Shown here in pieces: positions 28,792 through 37,189 of a stretch of DNA of 64,000 nt. The stretch comes from Flavimaribacter sediminis (GTDB lineage Bacteria > Pseudomonadota > Alphaproteobacteria > Rhizobiales > Rhizobiaceae). The notes beneath the pieces are model-generated. The model was given only the letters and a program-made list of their open reading frames with translations, was not told the origin of the DNA and did not search any database. The stretch spans positions 310,001 through 374,000 of the forward strand of contig NZ_JAICBX010000004.1 of the NCBI RefSeq assembly GCF_019492055.1, read 5' to 3'. The translations under genes and the position numbers were made by a program. The number at the start of each line of letters is the position of its first letter. The first letter of the stretch is position 1.

Positions 28792-29184
28792 TTAATTGCG
28801 GTCTTCGCGGGGACGACGCGGACGGTCATCACGGTCACGGCCGCCACGGCGGTCGTCACGGTCGCGTTTCTGCATCATCGCGGACGGACCTTCTTCAAGT
28901 TCGTCGACGCGGATGGTCATGTAACGCAGCACATCTTCGTTGATGCGCATCTGGCGTTCCATTTCCTTGACGGCGTCTGACGGCGCGTCGAGGTTCATCA
29001 GCGTGTAATGCGCCTTGCGATTCTTGTTGATGCGATAGGTCAGGGACTTCAGTCCCCAGTTTTCAATACGCCCGACTGATCCGCCATTGCTTTCGATAAT
29101 ACCCTTGAACTGTTCCACAAGGGCTTCGACCTGCTGTCCGGATACGTCCTGTCGGGCAAGGAATACATGTTCGTAGAGAGCCAT
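28792..29184 (-). CDS. rpsF: 30S ribosomal protein S6
   Basis: A 130-residue S6. The first ~100 residues form the usual ferredoxin-like fold ([35 protein letters not shown]). The final ~25 residues are almost only Arg, Asp, Gly and Pro, a highly charged disordered tail. ATG 29184 is the family start. It is the first gene of the operon, paired with S18 as in most bacteria. Confidence 0.96.
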   Translation of the reverse strand: MALYEHVFLARQDVSGQQVEALVEQFKGIIESNGGSVGRIENWGLKSLTYRINKNRKAHYTLMNLDAPSDAVKEMERQMRINEDVLRYMTIRVDELEEGPSAMMQKRDRDDRRGGRDRDDRPRRPREDRN

Positions 29185-29555
29185 GAATGACTTGCCTTTC
29201 CTTCGTTGCATTTCATCACCCGGCAAAGGCGGCTAAGCCTCAACGACCTTCCGACCGCGCAAGCGGGATCAGGAAAGGCGTTCGTTTCGAGACGGTCGAG
29301 AGCGGAGACACGGGAGGCCGGAAGACTTTTCTTCCTGTCGTCCATTATGAAGCGGACGGCCCTCCGTTCAGCCCCCAGCCAATTGACCGGGTGTTTCGAA
29401 CAGCGCGCTTGTACACGTTTTTGCGAGGGTTGCAAGCCAAACCGGTTCAATTGAGGTGTGAAACGGATCGGTCTGCTCTTCCAGATTTGTGATTCATTCG
29501 GTGGGAAGGACAATATAACCCAAGCGGTCGATCTCATCTCACAGGCTCGCAGGCG
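29185..29555. other. Upstream region of the rpsF operon
   Basis: 371 bp between the rpiR-type gene stop and rpsF. It holds a candidate rpsF promoter on the minus strand and a long untranslated leader of about 210 bases. I see no gene and no RNA motif that I can name with confidence, although an S6:S18-type leader could be sought. Confidence 0.5.
29408..29435 (-). promoter_or_regulatory. Candidate promoter of the rpsF operon
   Basis: On the minus strand TTGCAA (29435-29430) and TACAAG (29413-29408) are separated by 16 bp. The match is moderate and the position fits a ribosomal operon with a long leader. Confidence 0.35.
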
Positions 29556-30443
29556 CTAGTCGCGGGCCTTCCTGAAAAGACGCGTCTCGTTGAAAAGCCC
29601 TTCGAGCTGCTTCATGCGCTGGCTGGTCACACCCCAGATATCGGTCTCGATGGCGGCGATCAGCGCCTCGACGATGAACATCGTAACGACAGAGGAGTCC
29701 CAGGCCGACGGCGCTTCGATCTGCACATTGAACCGGATCTCGGCGAACCGTGAGACAGGGGAGCCCCAGCGGTCGGTGAAGAGGATAATGGACGCGCCTT
29801 TCGAACGGGCCATTTCGGCCAGTTTCAGCGTATCGTTCTCGTAACGGCGAATATCGAATGCGACGAGCACGTCGCCTTCTCGAATGTTGAGAACGAAATG
29901 CGGCCAGGTATTGGCGTTCGGAGGCAGCAGCGTCACGTTTTCGCGGATCACCTGCATATGGGTGAACATATATTGCGCCAACGCATGCGTAATGCGGCCG
30001 CCGGCGATGAGGATATTGCGCCTGCGGTCGGCCAATCGTGTCCGCACGGCGTCGAAGTCCTCTGGATCGAGCGCGCCCAGCGTCTCGCGCATGTTCTGCA
30101 TCACCGCATCGGCGAAGCGGTTGAGGATATGGGTGTTCGGCGCGTGTTCTGCCCAGCTGTCATGTTTGGCGATCGGATTGGAGATTGTCGCCTCCAGCTC
30201 CGCGCGGAGCGAAGCCTGCAGGTCGGGAAAACCGGAAAAACCCAGCTTCTGGGCCATGCGCAGGACGGATGGCGTGGACACGCCGGCGCTTTCTGCGAGC
30301 CTTGTCATACTGGTTAGGCCGGCGACGGGGTAGTTTTCCAGAAGCGCGTCGGCCAGCCGGCGTTCCGTGCGCGTCAGAGCGTCGTATCTGTCTCTGATGA
30401 GTTCAAGTACCGGCTTGTCCATCGTCTGCGTATTTTCCTCCAT
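29556..30443 (-). CDS. RpiR/MurR-family transcriptional regulator
   Basis: A 295-residue regulator with an N-terminal RpiR helix-turn-helix (TRTERRLADALLENYP, AESAGVSTPSVLRMAQKLGF) and a C-terminal SIS sugar-isomerase-like effector domain (ILIAGGRITHALAQYMFTHM). Family members often sense phosphosugars, but several control amino-acid or other catabolic genes. It is divergent from the amidohydrolase-TRAP operon, separated by 112 bp that contain an inverted repeat, so it is the probable local regulator. ATG 30443 or 30422 could be the start. Confidence 0.88.
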   Translation of the reverse strand: MEENTQTMDKPVLELIRDRYDALTRTERRLADALLENYPVAGLTSMTRLAESAGVSTPSVLRMAQKLGFSGFPDLQASLRAELEATISNPIAKHDSWAEHAPNTHILNRFADAVMQNMRETLGALDPEDFDAVRTRLADRRRNILIAGGRITHALAQYMFTHMQVIRENVTLLPPNANTWPHFVLNIREGDVLVAFDIRRYENDTLKLAEMARSKGASIILFTDRWGSPVSRFAEIRFNVQIEAPSAWDSSVVTMFIVEALIAAIETDIWGVTSQRMKQLEGLFNETRLFRKARD

Positions 30444-30508
30444 TGGGACATGCTATCGCGTCGTTCCACAGCGCGCCACAAATTTGTAATGAAAATTTCA
30501 GGTTCCTA

Positions 30509-30546
30509 TTGACGAGACCGGAATTTCTGTACAGATTTTTACAGAA
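30509..30546 (+). promoter_or_regulatory. Catabolic operon promoter region with RpiR operator candidate
   Basis: A perfect inverted repeat TTCTGTA-N8-TACAGAA lies at 30525-30546, between the divergent regulator and the amidohydrolase gene. It overlaps the region downstream of a TTGACG -35 candidate (30509-30514), so binding there would block transcription. A strong AGGGG ribosome-binding site precedes the ATG at 30556. The assignment of the repeat to the RpiR protein is inference. Confidence 0.6.
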
Positions 30547-30555
30547 CAGGGGATA

Positions 30556-31368
30556 ATGGCATTGACCTCTCATGCGTCACTTCTGACTGTCGCGGATGGC
30601 GGACCGGTTTCCGTCGCCAATCCCAGCGGCGACAGCGACATCCTGCTTGTGTGTGAACATGCTTCGAACCGGATTCCGGCCGCCCTCGGCATGTTGGGTC
30701 TCGAACCGGAAGTTCTGCAAAGCCATATCGCGTGGGACCCCGGCGCCATCGAGGTGGCGATGGCGATGGCTGATATCCTGGACGCGACGCTTATTTCCCA
30801 GAATTTTTCGCGTCTCGTCTTCGACTGCAACCGCGCGCCGGGAGCACATGACGCCATGCCGGCGATCAGCGAAATATACGAGGTGCCCGGCAATCACCGT
30901 CTGTCCGAACTCGAACAGCAACGGCGCATCATCGAAATATACACGCCGTTTCACGAAACGGTCGCCGACACGATAGAGCAACGGACGCATGCTGGGCGGC
31001 ATCCGGTCATCGTGACCATTCACAGTTTTACCCCGGTCTATCATGGCGTAATGCGGGAGGTGGAACTCGGCATACTGCATGACTGGGACGCTCGCCTGGC
31101 CGACGCGATGCTCGATCACGCCTCGCGTTTCACAGACAAAGTGACCCGCCGCAACGAGCCCTATGGGCCGGGGCAGGGGGTCATGCATACGATCGACATT
31201 CACGCCGCGCCGCGCGACCTGCTTAACGTCATGATCGAGGTGCGAAATGACCTTATTGCAGACGAAGCTGGTCAGAATCGAGCAGCCAACGAACTGGTCG
31301 CCATGTTGATGGCCGCGCTCGAGCAACCCGTTCACCAAACAGAATCCTCGCCTGCGAGGGCTTCCTGA
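30556..31368 (+). CDS. N-formylglutamate amidohydrolase family enzyme
   Basis: A 270-residue protein of the HutG-like N-formylglutamate amidohydrolase family, with VCEHASNRIP, SRLVFDCNRAPGAHDAMP, TIHSFTPVYHG and the late EVRNDLI. Characterised members are metal-dependent and release formate from N-formylglutamate in histidine breakdown. No hut gene is nearby. Because it heads an operon with a TRAP importer, a glutamine-synthetase-like ligase and two dehydrogenases, I infer that it may cleave a related N-acyl- or gamma-glutamyl amide. Its stop overlaps the dctQ start by one base. Confidence 0.85.
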   Translation: MALTSHASLLTVADGGPVSVANPSGDSDILLVCEHASNRIPAALGMLGLEPEVLQSHIAWDPGAIEVAMAMADILDATLISQNFSRLVFDCNRAPGAHDAMPAISEIYEVPGNHRLSELEQQRRIIEIYTPFHETVADTIEQRTHAGRHPVIVTIHSFTPVYHGVMREVELGILHDWDARLADAMLDHASRFTDKVTRRNEPYGPGQGVMHTIDIHAAPRDLLNVMIEVRNDLIADEAGQNRAANELVAMLMAALEQPVHQTESSPARAS

Positions 31369-31874
31369 TGCCCGGCTTCATCGTCGGCTATATCCGGATC
31401 GTTGACCGGTTCAACCGCATTATCGGGCGTTTCGCCATGTATCTCATCTTCGCGATGATGGGCGTACTCCTCTATTCATCCTTCACCAAGACGTTTTTCA
31501 TTCCGCCGCTCTGGACGCTTGAAACTGCGCAGTTCCTCATGGTCGGCTACTACATACTTGGAGGGGCCTATTCCCTGCAGATGGGCGACCATGTGCGCAT
31601 GGATCTCCTGTATGGCGCCTGGTCCGACAAGACGAAAGCCTGGGTCGACTGCTTCACCGTACTGTTGTTGATCTTCTATCTCGGCGTCCTGCTGTACGGC
31701 GGATACAACAGCACCGCCTACGCCATCGAGTACGGTGAAAGGAGCTATTCCGCCTGGCGACCCTATATGGCCCCGATCAAGATCGTCATGTGCCTCGGCA
31801 TTCTAATGATGCTGCTTCAGGCAATCGCCTCGATGTTCCGGAGCATCGGCAAGGTGCGCGGGGTTGATCTGTGA
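31368..31874 (+). CDS. dctQ: TRAP transporter small permease subunit (DctQ)
   Basis: A 168-residue protein with four membrane segments, the DctQ pattern. It includes the region TLETAQFLMVGYYILGGAYS and GDHVRMDLLYGAWS. In TRAP systems DctQ binds the large DctM subunit in the inner membrane for sodium-driven uptake. ATG and the previous stop overlap as TGATG, and the same arrangement joins it to dctM, so the genes are tightly co-translated. Confidence 0.88.
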   Translation: MPGFIVGYIRIVDRFNRIIGRFAMYLIFAMMGVLLYSSFTKTFFIPPLWTLETAQFLMVGYYILGGAYSLQMGDHVRMDLLYGAWSDKTKAWVDCFTVLLLIFYLGVLLYGGYNSTAYAIEYGERSYSAWRPYMAPIKIVMCLGILMMLLQAIASMFRSIGKVRGVDL

Positions 31875-33196
31875 TGAGCTATGAGATGATCGCCATCCTC
31901 ATGTTCGCCTCCATGATGGTGATGCTTCTTACCGGCCAACGCGTTTTTGGGGCGATCGGCGCCGTGGCGGTGATCGCATCGCTGCTGCTTTGGGGCGATG
32001 GCGGGTCGGAGATCGCGTTTTCAGCCGGCGTCAAGCTGATGAAGTGGTATCCGCTGCTGACGCTACCGCTCTTCATCTACATGGGCTACATGCTTTCTGA
32101 ATCCGGTATCGCCGATGATCTCTACAGGATGTTTCATGTCTGGTTTGGACCGCTGAGCGGCGGTCTTGCGATCGGCACGGTGGTTCTGATGGTGGCGATT
32201 TCCGCAATGAACGGGCTGAGCGTGGCCGGCATGGCGATTGGAGCCACCATTGCGCTACCGGAACTGCTGCGCCGTGGCTATGACAAGATCATGATCACCG
32301 GGGTCGTGCAGGCCGGCAGTTCGCTCGGCATTCTCGTGCCGCCGAGCGTTGTTCTGGTGCTTTATGGCATGATCGCCCGAGAGCCGGTCGGGCAGTTGTG
32401 GCTGGCAGGCGTTTTTCCCGGCTTGATGATGGCAGGTCTGTTCATCGTCTATATCGTCATTCGCTGCCGCATCCAGCCGGAACTGGGCCCGCCGCTCTCG
32501 GAGGAAGAACGCGACATTCCGATGCGCGAGAAGCTGAAGCTGCTGCGAGCCGGCATTCTGCCAATTCTGATATTCTTCTGCATGACCGGACTGTTTCTGA
32601 TGGGTGTGACGAGCCTCGTCGAGAGTTCCGCCGTTGGAGCGCTTGCGGCGACGGCCGCCGCCATTGTGAAACGACGGCTGACCGCGCATGTGATGGAAGA
32701 GACCCTGCGCAAGACGCTGGGTGTGAGCTGCATGTTCATGTGGATTATTCTGGCGGCTCTGTGTTTCGGCGCGGTGTTCGATGGTTTGGGCGCAGTGCGC
32801 GCAATCGAGGGCTTTTTTGTCGGGCAACTTGGTCTCGGCCCTTGGGAGATCCTCATCCTGATGCAGCTTTCCTTCCTGCTGATGGGGACATTTCTCGACG
32901 ATACGGCCATGCTTGTGATCGTCGCGCCGCTTTACATTCCGCTGGTCGATGCACTTGGTTTCGATCTTATCTGGTACGGCGTGCTCTACACGATAACCAG
33001 CCAGATCGCCTACATGACGCCTCCCTTCGGATATAATCTTTTCCTGATGCGGGCGATGGCTCCGCCGGAAATTTCGCTGACCGACATTTACCGGTCCATC
33101 GTGCCCTTTGTTTTTGTGATGCTGCTGGCGCTGGTGATCGTCATGGTCTTTCCCCAAATCGCCCTTTGGCTGCCGCAACACGTCTATGCCCGCTAA
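31874..33196 (+). CDS. dctM: TRAP transporter large permease subunit (DctM)
   Basis: A 440-residue protein with about twelve membrane segments, the transport subunit of a TRAP system. Typical stretches are SVAGMAIGATIALPELLRRG, GILVPPSVVLVLYGMI and the late FLDDTAMLVIVAPL. ATG 31874 overlaps the dctQ stop; a GTG at 31871 is possible. It resembles the branch often labelled mannitol/chloroaromatic-type, a label that says little about substrate. Confidence 0.9.
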   Translation: MSYEMIAILMFASMMVMLLTGQRVFGAIGAVAVIASLLLWGDGGSEIAFSAGVKLMKWYPLLTLPLFIYMGYMLSESGIADDLYRMFHVWFGPLSGGLAIGTVVLMVAISAMNGLSVAGMAIGATIALPELLRRGYDKIMITGVVQAGSSLGILVPPSVVLVLYGMIAREPVGQLWLAGVFPGLMMAGLFIVYIVIRCRIQPELGPPLSEEERDIPMREKLKLLRAGILPILIFFCMTGLFLMGVTSLVESSAVGALAATAAAIVKRRLTAHVMEETLRKTLGVSCMFMWIILAALCFGAVFDGLGAVRAIEGFFVGQLGLGPWEILILMQLSFLLMGTFLDDTAMLVIVAPLYIPLVDALGFDLIWYGVLYTITSQIAYMTPPFGYNLFLMRAMAPPEISLTDIYRSIVPFVFVMLLALVIVMVFPQIALWLPQHVYAR

Positions 33197-33294
33197 CCGC
33201 AAAAGGAGATCGCGCCGCCGAACACAATAGAAGGGAACAATTGAACAGGAGGTGCGACGGAAAGGTTCGCGCATCTCGAAACGGGAGAATACCT

Positions 33295-34344
33295 ATGACC
33301 AACAGACGTAATTTTCTGAAAAAAGCAGGCCTGTTCACGGCCGCCGCCGGCAGCGCCACGCTCGCTGCTCCTCATGTCAAGGCGCAGGCGCCCATCAAGT
33401 GGCGGCTCCAGACCTATGCTGGTCCGGCGCTCGCCGAACACGTGATCAAGCCGTCCATCGACCAGTTCAACAAGGTCGCGGCGGGCCAGATGGAAATCGA
33501 ACTCTACTTCGCCGACCAGCTTGTCCCGACGGGCGAACTGTTTCGCGCCATGCAGCGTGGCACGATAGACGCCGTGCAGAGCGACGACGACTCGATTGCA
33601 GCGCCGGTCGATGTTTCGGTGTTCGGCGGATATTTCCCGTTCGCGTCACGATACAGCCTTGATGTGCCGGTGCTCTTCAATGAGTACGGGCTGAAGGAAA
33701 TCTGGGAAGAGGCTTATTCGGAAGTTGAGGGCGTGAAATGGCTGAGCGCTGGCGCCTGGGACCCGTGCAACTTCGCGACTGTTGATCCGATCAGGAGCCT
33801 GGAAGACCTGAAGGGCAAACGCGTATTCACATTCCCGACCGCCGGCCGCTTCCTGCAGCGCTTCGGCGTGGTGCCGGTGACGCTGCCGTGGGAAGACATC
33901 GAGGTCGCCGTTCAGACAGGCGAGCTTGACGGCATTGCCTGGTCGGGCATCACCGAGGACTACACGGTCGGATGGGCCGATGTGACCAACTACTACCTAA
34001 CCAACAACATTTCCGGCGCTTGGGCGGGTTCCTATTTCGTCAATGAGGAACGTTGGAACGAACTGCCGGAGAACCTGCAGACGCTCTACATGCTTTGCAT
34101 CAACAGCTCTCATTATCACCGCCAATACTGGTACTGGTGGGGTGAGGCGCATTACCGCACGACCGGAGGCAAGCTCGAATTGACGTCGATTCCGGAAGAG
34201 GAATGGACCACCGTCGAAGACGAGGCCTTGAAATTCTGGGACGAAATCGCGGCCGAGAGCCCGCGTAACGCGAAGGTCGTCGAGATCCTCAAGAAATACC
34301 GCGAAACCATGCAGAAGGCGGGTCCGCCCTACCGCTACGGCTAG
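33295..34344 (+). CDS. dctP: TRAP transporter substrate-binding protein (DctP family)
   Basis: A 349-residue periplasmic binding protein. The N-terminus carries a twin-arginine-like signal (TNRRNFLKKAGLFTAAAG) with a probable cleavage after AAPHVKAQ. The mature part has the DctP fold, including YFADQLVPTGELFRAMQRG and the late NNISGAWAGSYFVNEERW with several aromatic residues that could line the ligand pocket. The start at ATG 33295 has a GGAGAA ribosome-binding site. Its substrate is unknown; the neighbouring enzymes suggest a nitrogen compound that becomes a glutamyl or acyl amide. Confidence 0.9.
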   Translation: MTNRRNFLKKAGLFTAAAGSATLAAPHVKAQAPIKWRLQTYAGPALAEHVIKPSIDQFNKVAAGQMEIELYFADQLVPTGELFRAMQRGTIDAVQSDDDSIAAPVDVSVFGGYFPFASRYSLDVPVLFNEYGLKEIWEEAYSEVEGVKWLSAGAWDPCNFATVDPIRSLEDLKGKRVFTFPTAGRFLQRFGVVPVTLPWEDIEVAVQTGELDGIAWSGITEDYTVGWADVTNYYLTNNISGAWAGSYFVNEERWNELPENLQTLYMLCINSSHYHRQYWYWWGEAHYRTTGGKLELTSIPEEEWTTVEDEALKFWDEIAAESPRNAKVVEILKKYRETMQKAGPPYRYG

Positions 34345-34434
34345 CATTTGAGAAAGCTGTTGTCGCCGGAATCGTTTTCTGCGAAACCGGCGGCAATTTA
34401 CTGATAACAGAACACATTCCGGAAGGCTGAACAT

Positions 34435-35805
34435 ATGCCCGGCAATCTTAGCTTCAAGGAGCTCGAAAACGCGGTCGCAAGCGGTGAGATCGACACGGTC
34501 GTCGCCGTGCAGGTCGATATGCAGGGCCGGTTAATGGGCAAACGGTTCCACGCCGACAACTTCGTAAAACACGCCTTCAAGGAAACACACAGCTGCAACT
34601 ATCTGCTGGCCACGGATCTCGAGATGGAGACCGTTAGCGGATACGCTTCTGCGAGTTGGGAGCGCGGCTATGGCGACTATACAATGACGCCAGACATGAC
34701 GACTCTGCGGCGCACGCCCTGGCTTGAAAAAACCGCTTATGTGCTGTGCGACGTGATGGATCATCATACGCATGAGGAAGTTCCGCATGCGCCACGCGCC
34801 TTGCTGAAGAAGCAGGTCGCGCGCCTTAAGGACATGGGCATGATGGCCTATATGGCGCCGGAACTGGAGTTGTTCCTGTTCGACCAGAGCTTTGAGGAGG
34901 CGCAAGCAGGCGGCTATCGCAGCCTCACCACCATCGGCAAGTACAATCAGGATTACGCGGTCTTCCAGACCACCAAGGAAGAAGAAGTCATGCGGTCGAT
35001 ACGCAATGGCCTCTACGGCGCCGGCATCGCGATCGAGTGCACCAAGGGCGAAGCGTGCGCTGGCCAGGAAGAAATCAACGTCAGATATTCCGATGCGCTC
35101 GATATCGCCGACTCACACGTTTTCATAAAGAACGGCAGCAAGGAAATCGCCTGGGCAAAGGGCAAGGCCCTGACGTTCCTGGCCAAGTGGCATACGCAGT
35201 CGGCCGGCAATTCCTGCCATATCCATCAATCGCTCTGGTCCGACGATGGCAAGACTGCGCTGTTTTACGATCCGGATGGCCCCTACGGCATGTCGGAGCT
35301 AATGCAGCATTATCTGGCTGGCCTTTTGCACAACGCCGGGGCGATCACCTGGTTTCTGGCGCCCTATATCAATTCCTACAAGCGGTTCGCCGAGGGCACC
35401 TTCGCGCCGACCAGAGCGATCTGGAGCACAGACAACCGGACGGCCGGTTTCCGGTTATGCGGCGAGAGCAGCAAGGCGGTGCGCGTCGAATGCCGTATCG
35501 GCGGGGCCGATCTCAATCCCTATCTCGCCATGTCGGCCCTCCTGGCCGCAGGCCTCGACGGCATCGAGAACAAGCGCAGTCTCGAGGATGAGTTCAAGGG
35601 CGACGCCTATATGTCTGAAAAGGCGCGGTCCGTGCCGCGCACCCTGCGCAGCGCCATGCGCGCATTGGACGAATCCGACATGTTGAGGGCGGCGTTTGGC
35701 GATGCGGTGATCGACCATTACGTGCGCGCCGCCGAATGGGAACAGGAAGAATACGACCGCAAGGTTACCGACTGGGAAGTCGCGCGCGGCTTCGAAAGAG
35801 CTTGA
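34435..35805 (+). CDS. Glutamine-synthetase-like ligase (PuuA/GlnA-type)
   Basis: A 456-residue glutamine synthetase family protein. It shows the N-terminal beta-grasp domain (AVQVDMQGRLMGKRF) and the catalytic core with PELELFLFD, the ATP-site GNSCHIHQSLW, the loop INSYKRFAEGTFAPT and NRTAGFRL. Relatives such as gamma-glutamylputrescine and gamma-glutamylethanolamide synthetases join glutamate to an amine using ATP, rather than to ammonia. Its place between a TRAP importer and two dehydrogenases points to such an amine ligase rather than housekeeping GlnA. It has a GGAAGG ribosome-binding site and is separated from the aldehyde dehydrogenase by one base. The amine is unknown. Confidence 0.85.
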   Translation: MPGNLSFKELENAVASGEIDTVVAVQVDMQGRLMGKRFHADNFVKHAFKETHSCNYLLATDLEMETVSGYASASWERGYGDYTMTPDMTTLRRTPWLEKTAYVLCDVMDHHTHEEVPHAPRALLKKQVARLKDMGMMAYMAPELELFLFDQSFEEAQAGGYRSLTTIGKYNQDYAVFQTTKEEEVMRSIRNGLYGAGIAIECTKGEACAGQEEINVRYSDALDIADSHVFIKNGSKEIAWAKGKALTFLAKWHTQSAGNSCHIHQSLWSDDGKTALFYDPDGPYGMSELMQHYLAGLLHNAGAITWFLAPYINSYKRFAEGTFAPTRAIWSTDNRTAGFRLCGESSKAVRVECRIGGADLNPYLAMSALLAAGLDGIENKRSLEDEFKGDAYMSEKARSVPRTLRSAMRALDESDMLRAAFGDAVIDHYVRAAEWEQEEYDRKVTDWEVARGFERA

Positions 35806-35806
35806 T

Positions 35807-37186
35807 ATGACCAAGACACTACAATGCGTATCGCCGATCGACGGAACGGTCTATGCCGAGCGGCCGGTTTTGTCGCTCTCCGAGGCGAAAGAGGCCGTGA
35901 ACAGGGCGACCGAGGCGCAGAAAGCCTGGGCCGCGAAGCCGTTGTCCGAGAGGATCGCGCTGGTGCGCGCAGGCGTCGCCCGCGTTGGCGAGATGAATGA
36001 AGAGATCGTACCGGAACTTGCCTGGATGATGGGACGCCCAGTGCGTTATGGCGGCGAGTTCCGCGGCTTCGAAGAACGTGCGAGCTACATGGCGGACATC
36101 GCCGAGGAGGCTTTAAAGCCGATCGTCGTGGAAGATAGCGACAATTTCGAGCGCCGTATCCTTCGCGAGCCGCATGGCGTTGTTCTGGTGATTGCGCCGT
36201 GGAATTATCCCTACATGACGGCGATCAATACGGTTGCCCCGGCGCTGATTGCGGGCAATGCGGTGTTATTGAAACACTCCACGCAGACCCTTCTCGTAGG
36301 CGAAAGAATGGCGAGAGCCTTCGCAGAGGCCGGCGTGCCAGAAGACGTATTTCAGAACGTGTTTCTGGATCATGAGACAACAGAAAGCCTGATCGCGGCA
36401 AAGAGCTTCGGGTTTGTGAACTTCACCGGGTCGGTGGGCGGCGGTCGGGCCATAGAGCAGGCTGCGGCCGGAACTTTCACCAATCTTGGTCTGGAACTCG
36501 GTGGCAAGGATCCAGGCTATGTGATGGAAGACGCAGACGTCGAAGCGGCTGCAGAGACGCTTATCGACGGCGCAATGTTCAATTCCGGTCAGTGCTGCTG
36601 CGGCATCGAGCGCATCTATGTCGCCGCCTCGCTTTTCGACGCCTTTGTTGAAAAAGCGGTCGCCATCGTCAGTGGCTACACATTGGGCAACCCGCTTGAA
36701 GAGACGACGACGCTCGGCCCGATGGCGACGCTGCGATTTGCCGATGAGGTTCGCGCCCAGACCGCCGAAGCGATTGAAGCAGGCGCCCGGGCGCTGATCG
36801 ACCCGCAACTCTTCCCCCAGGACGGCGGCGCCTATCTCATGCCGCAGATACTCGTCGACGTGAACCATGATATGCGCGTTATGCGGGAAGAGAGCTTCGG
36901 ACCCGTTGTCGGCATTATGAAGGTTGCTGATGACGACGAAGCCGTGTCGCTGATGAATGACAGCGAATTCGGCCTGACGGCGTCGCTTTGGACGCGTGAT
37001 CCGGAACGCGCCGCCCGTATCGGCGCGCGCATTGAAACCGGAACCGTTTTCATGAACCGAGCGGACTATCTCGATCCCGGTCTGTGCTGGACCGGCTGCA
37101 AGAACACCGGCAAAGGCGGCGCGCTTTCAGCTATTGGATACCAGAATCTGACGCGCCCGAAATCCTACCATTTGAAGAAAGCCTGA
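35807..37186 (+). CDS. NAD(P)-dependent aldehyde dehydrogenase
   Basis: A 459-residue ALDH superfamily enzyme that oxidises an aldehyde to an acid. The catalytic Cys lies in FNSGQCCCGIERIYV, where three Cys are adjacent, and the general-base Glu in LELGGKDPG. Cofactor-site features are APWNYP and FVNFTGSVGGG. It starts one base after the glutamine-synthetase-like gene and ends four bases before the alcohol dehydrogenase, so the three are one unit. I infer that it acts after the alcohol dehydrogenase on a glutamylated or free amino aldehyde. Confidence 0.92.
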   Translation: MTKTLQCVSPIDGTVYAERPVLSLSEAKEAVNRATEAQKAWAAKPLSERIALVRAGVARVGEMNEEIVPELAWMMGRPVRYGGEFRGFEERASYMADIAEEALKPIVVEDSDNFERRILREPHGVVLVIAPWNYPYMTAINTVAPALIAGNAVLLKHSTQTLLVGERMARAFAEAGVPEDVFQNVFLDHETTESLIAAKSFGFVNFTGSVGGGRAIEQAAAGTFTNLGLELGGKDPGYVMEDADVEAAAETLIDGAMFNSGQCCCGIERIYVAASLFDAFVEKAVAIVSGYTLGNPLEETTTLGPMATLRFADEVRAQTAEAIEAGARALIDPQLFPQDGGAYLMPQILVDVNHDMRVMREESFGPVVGIMKVADDDEAVSLMNDSEFGLTASLWTRDPERAARIGARIETGTVFMNRADYLDPGLCWTGCKNTGKGGALSAIGYQNLTRPKSYHLKKA

Positions 37187-37189
37187 ACG

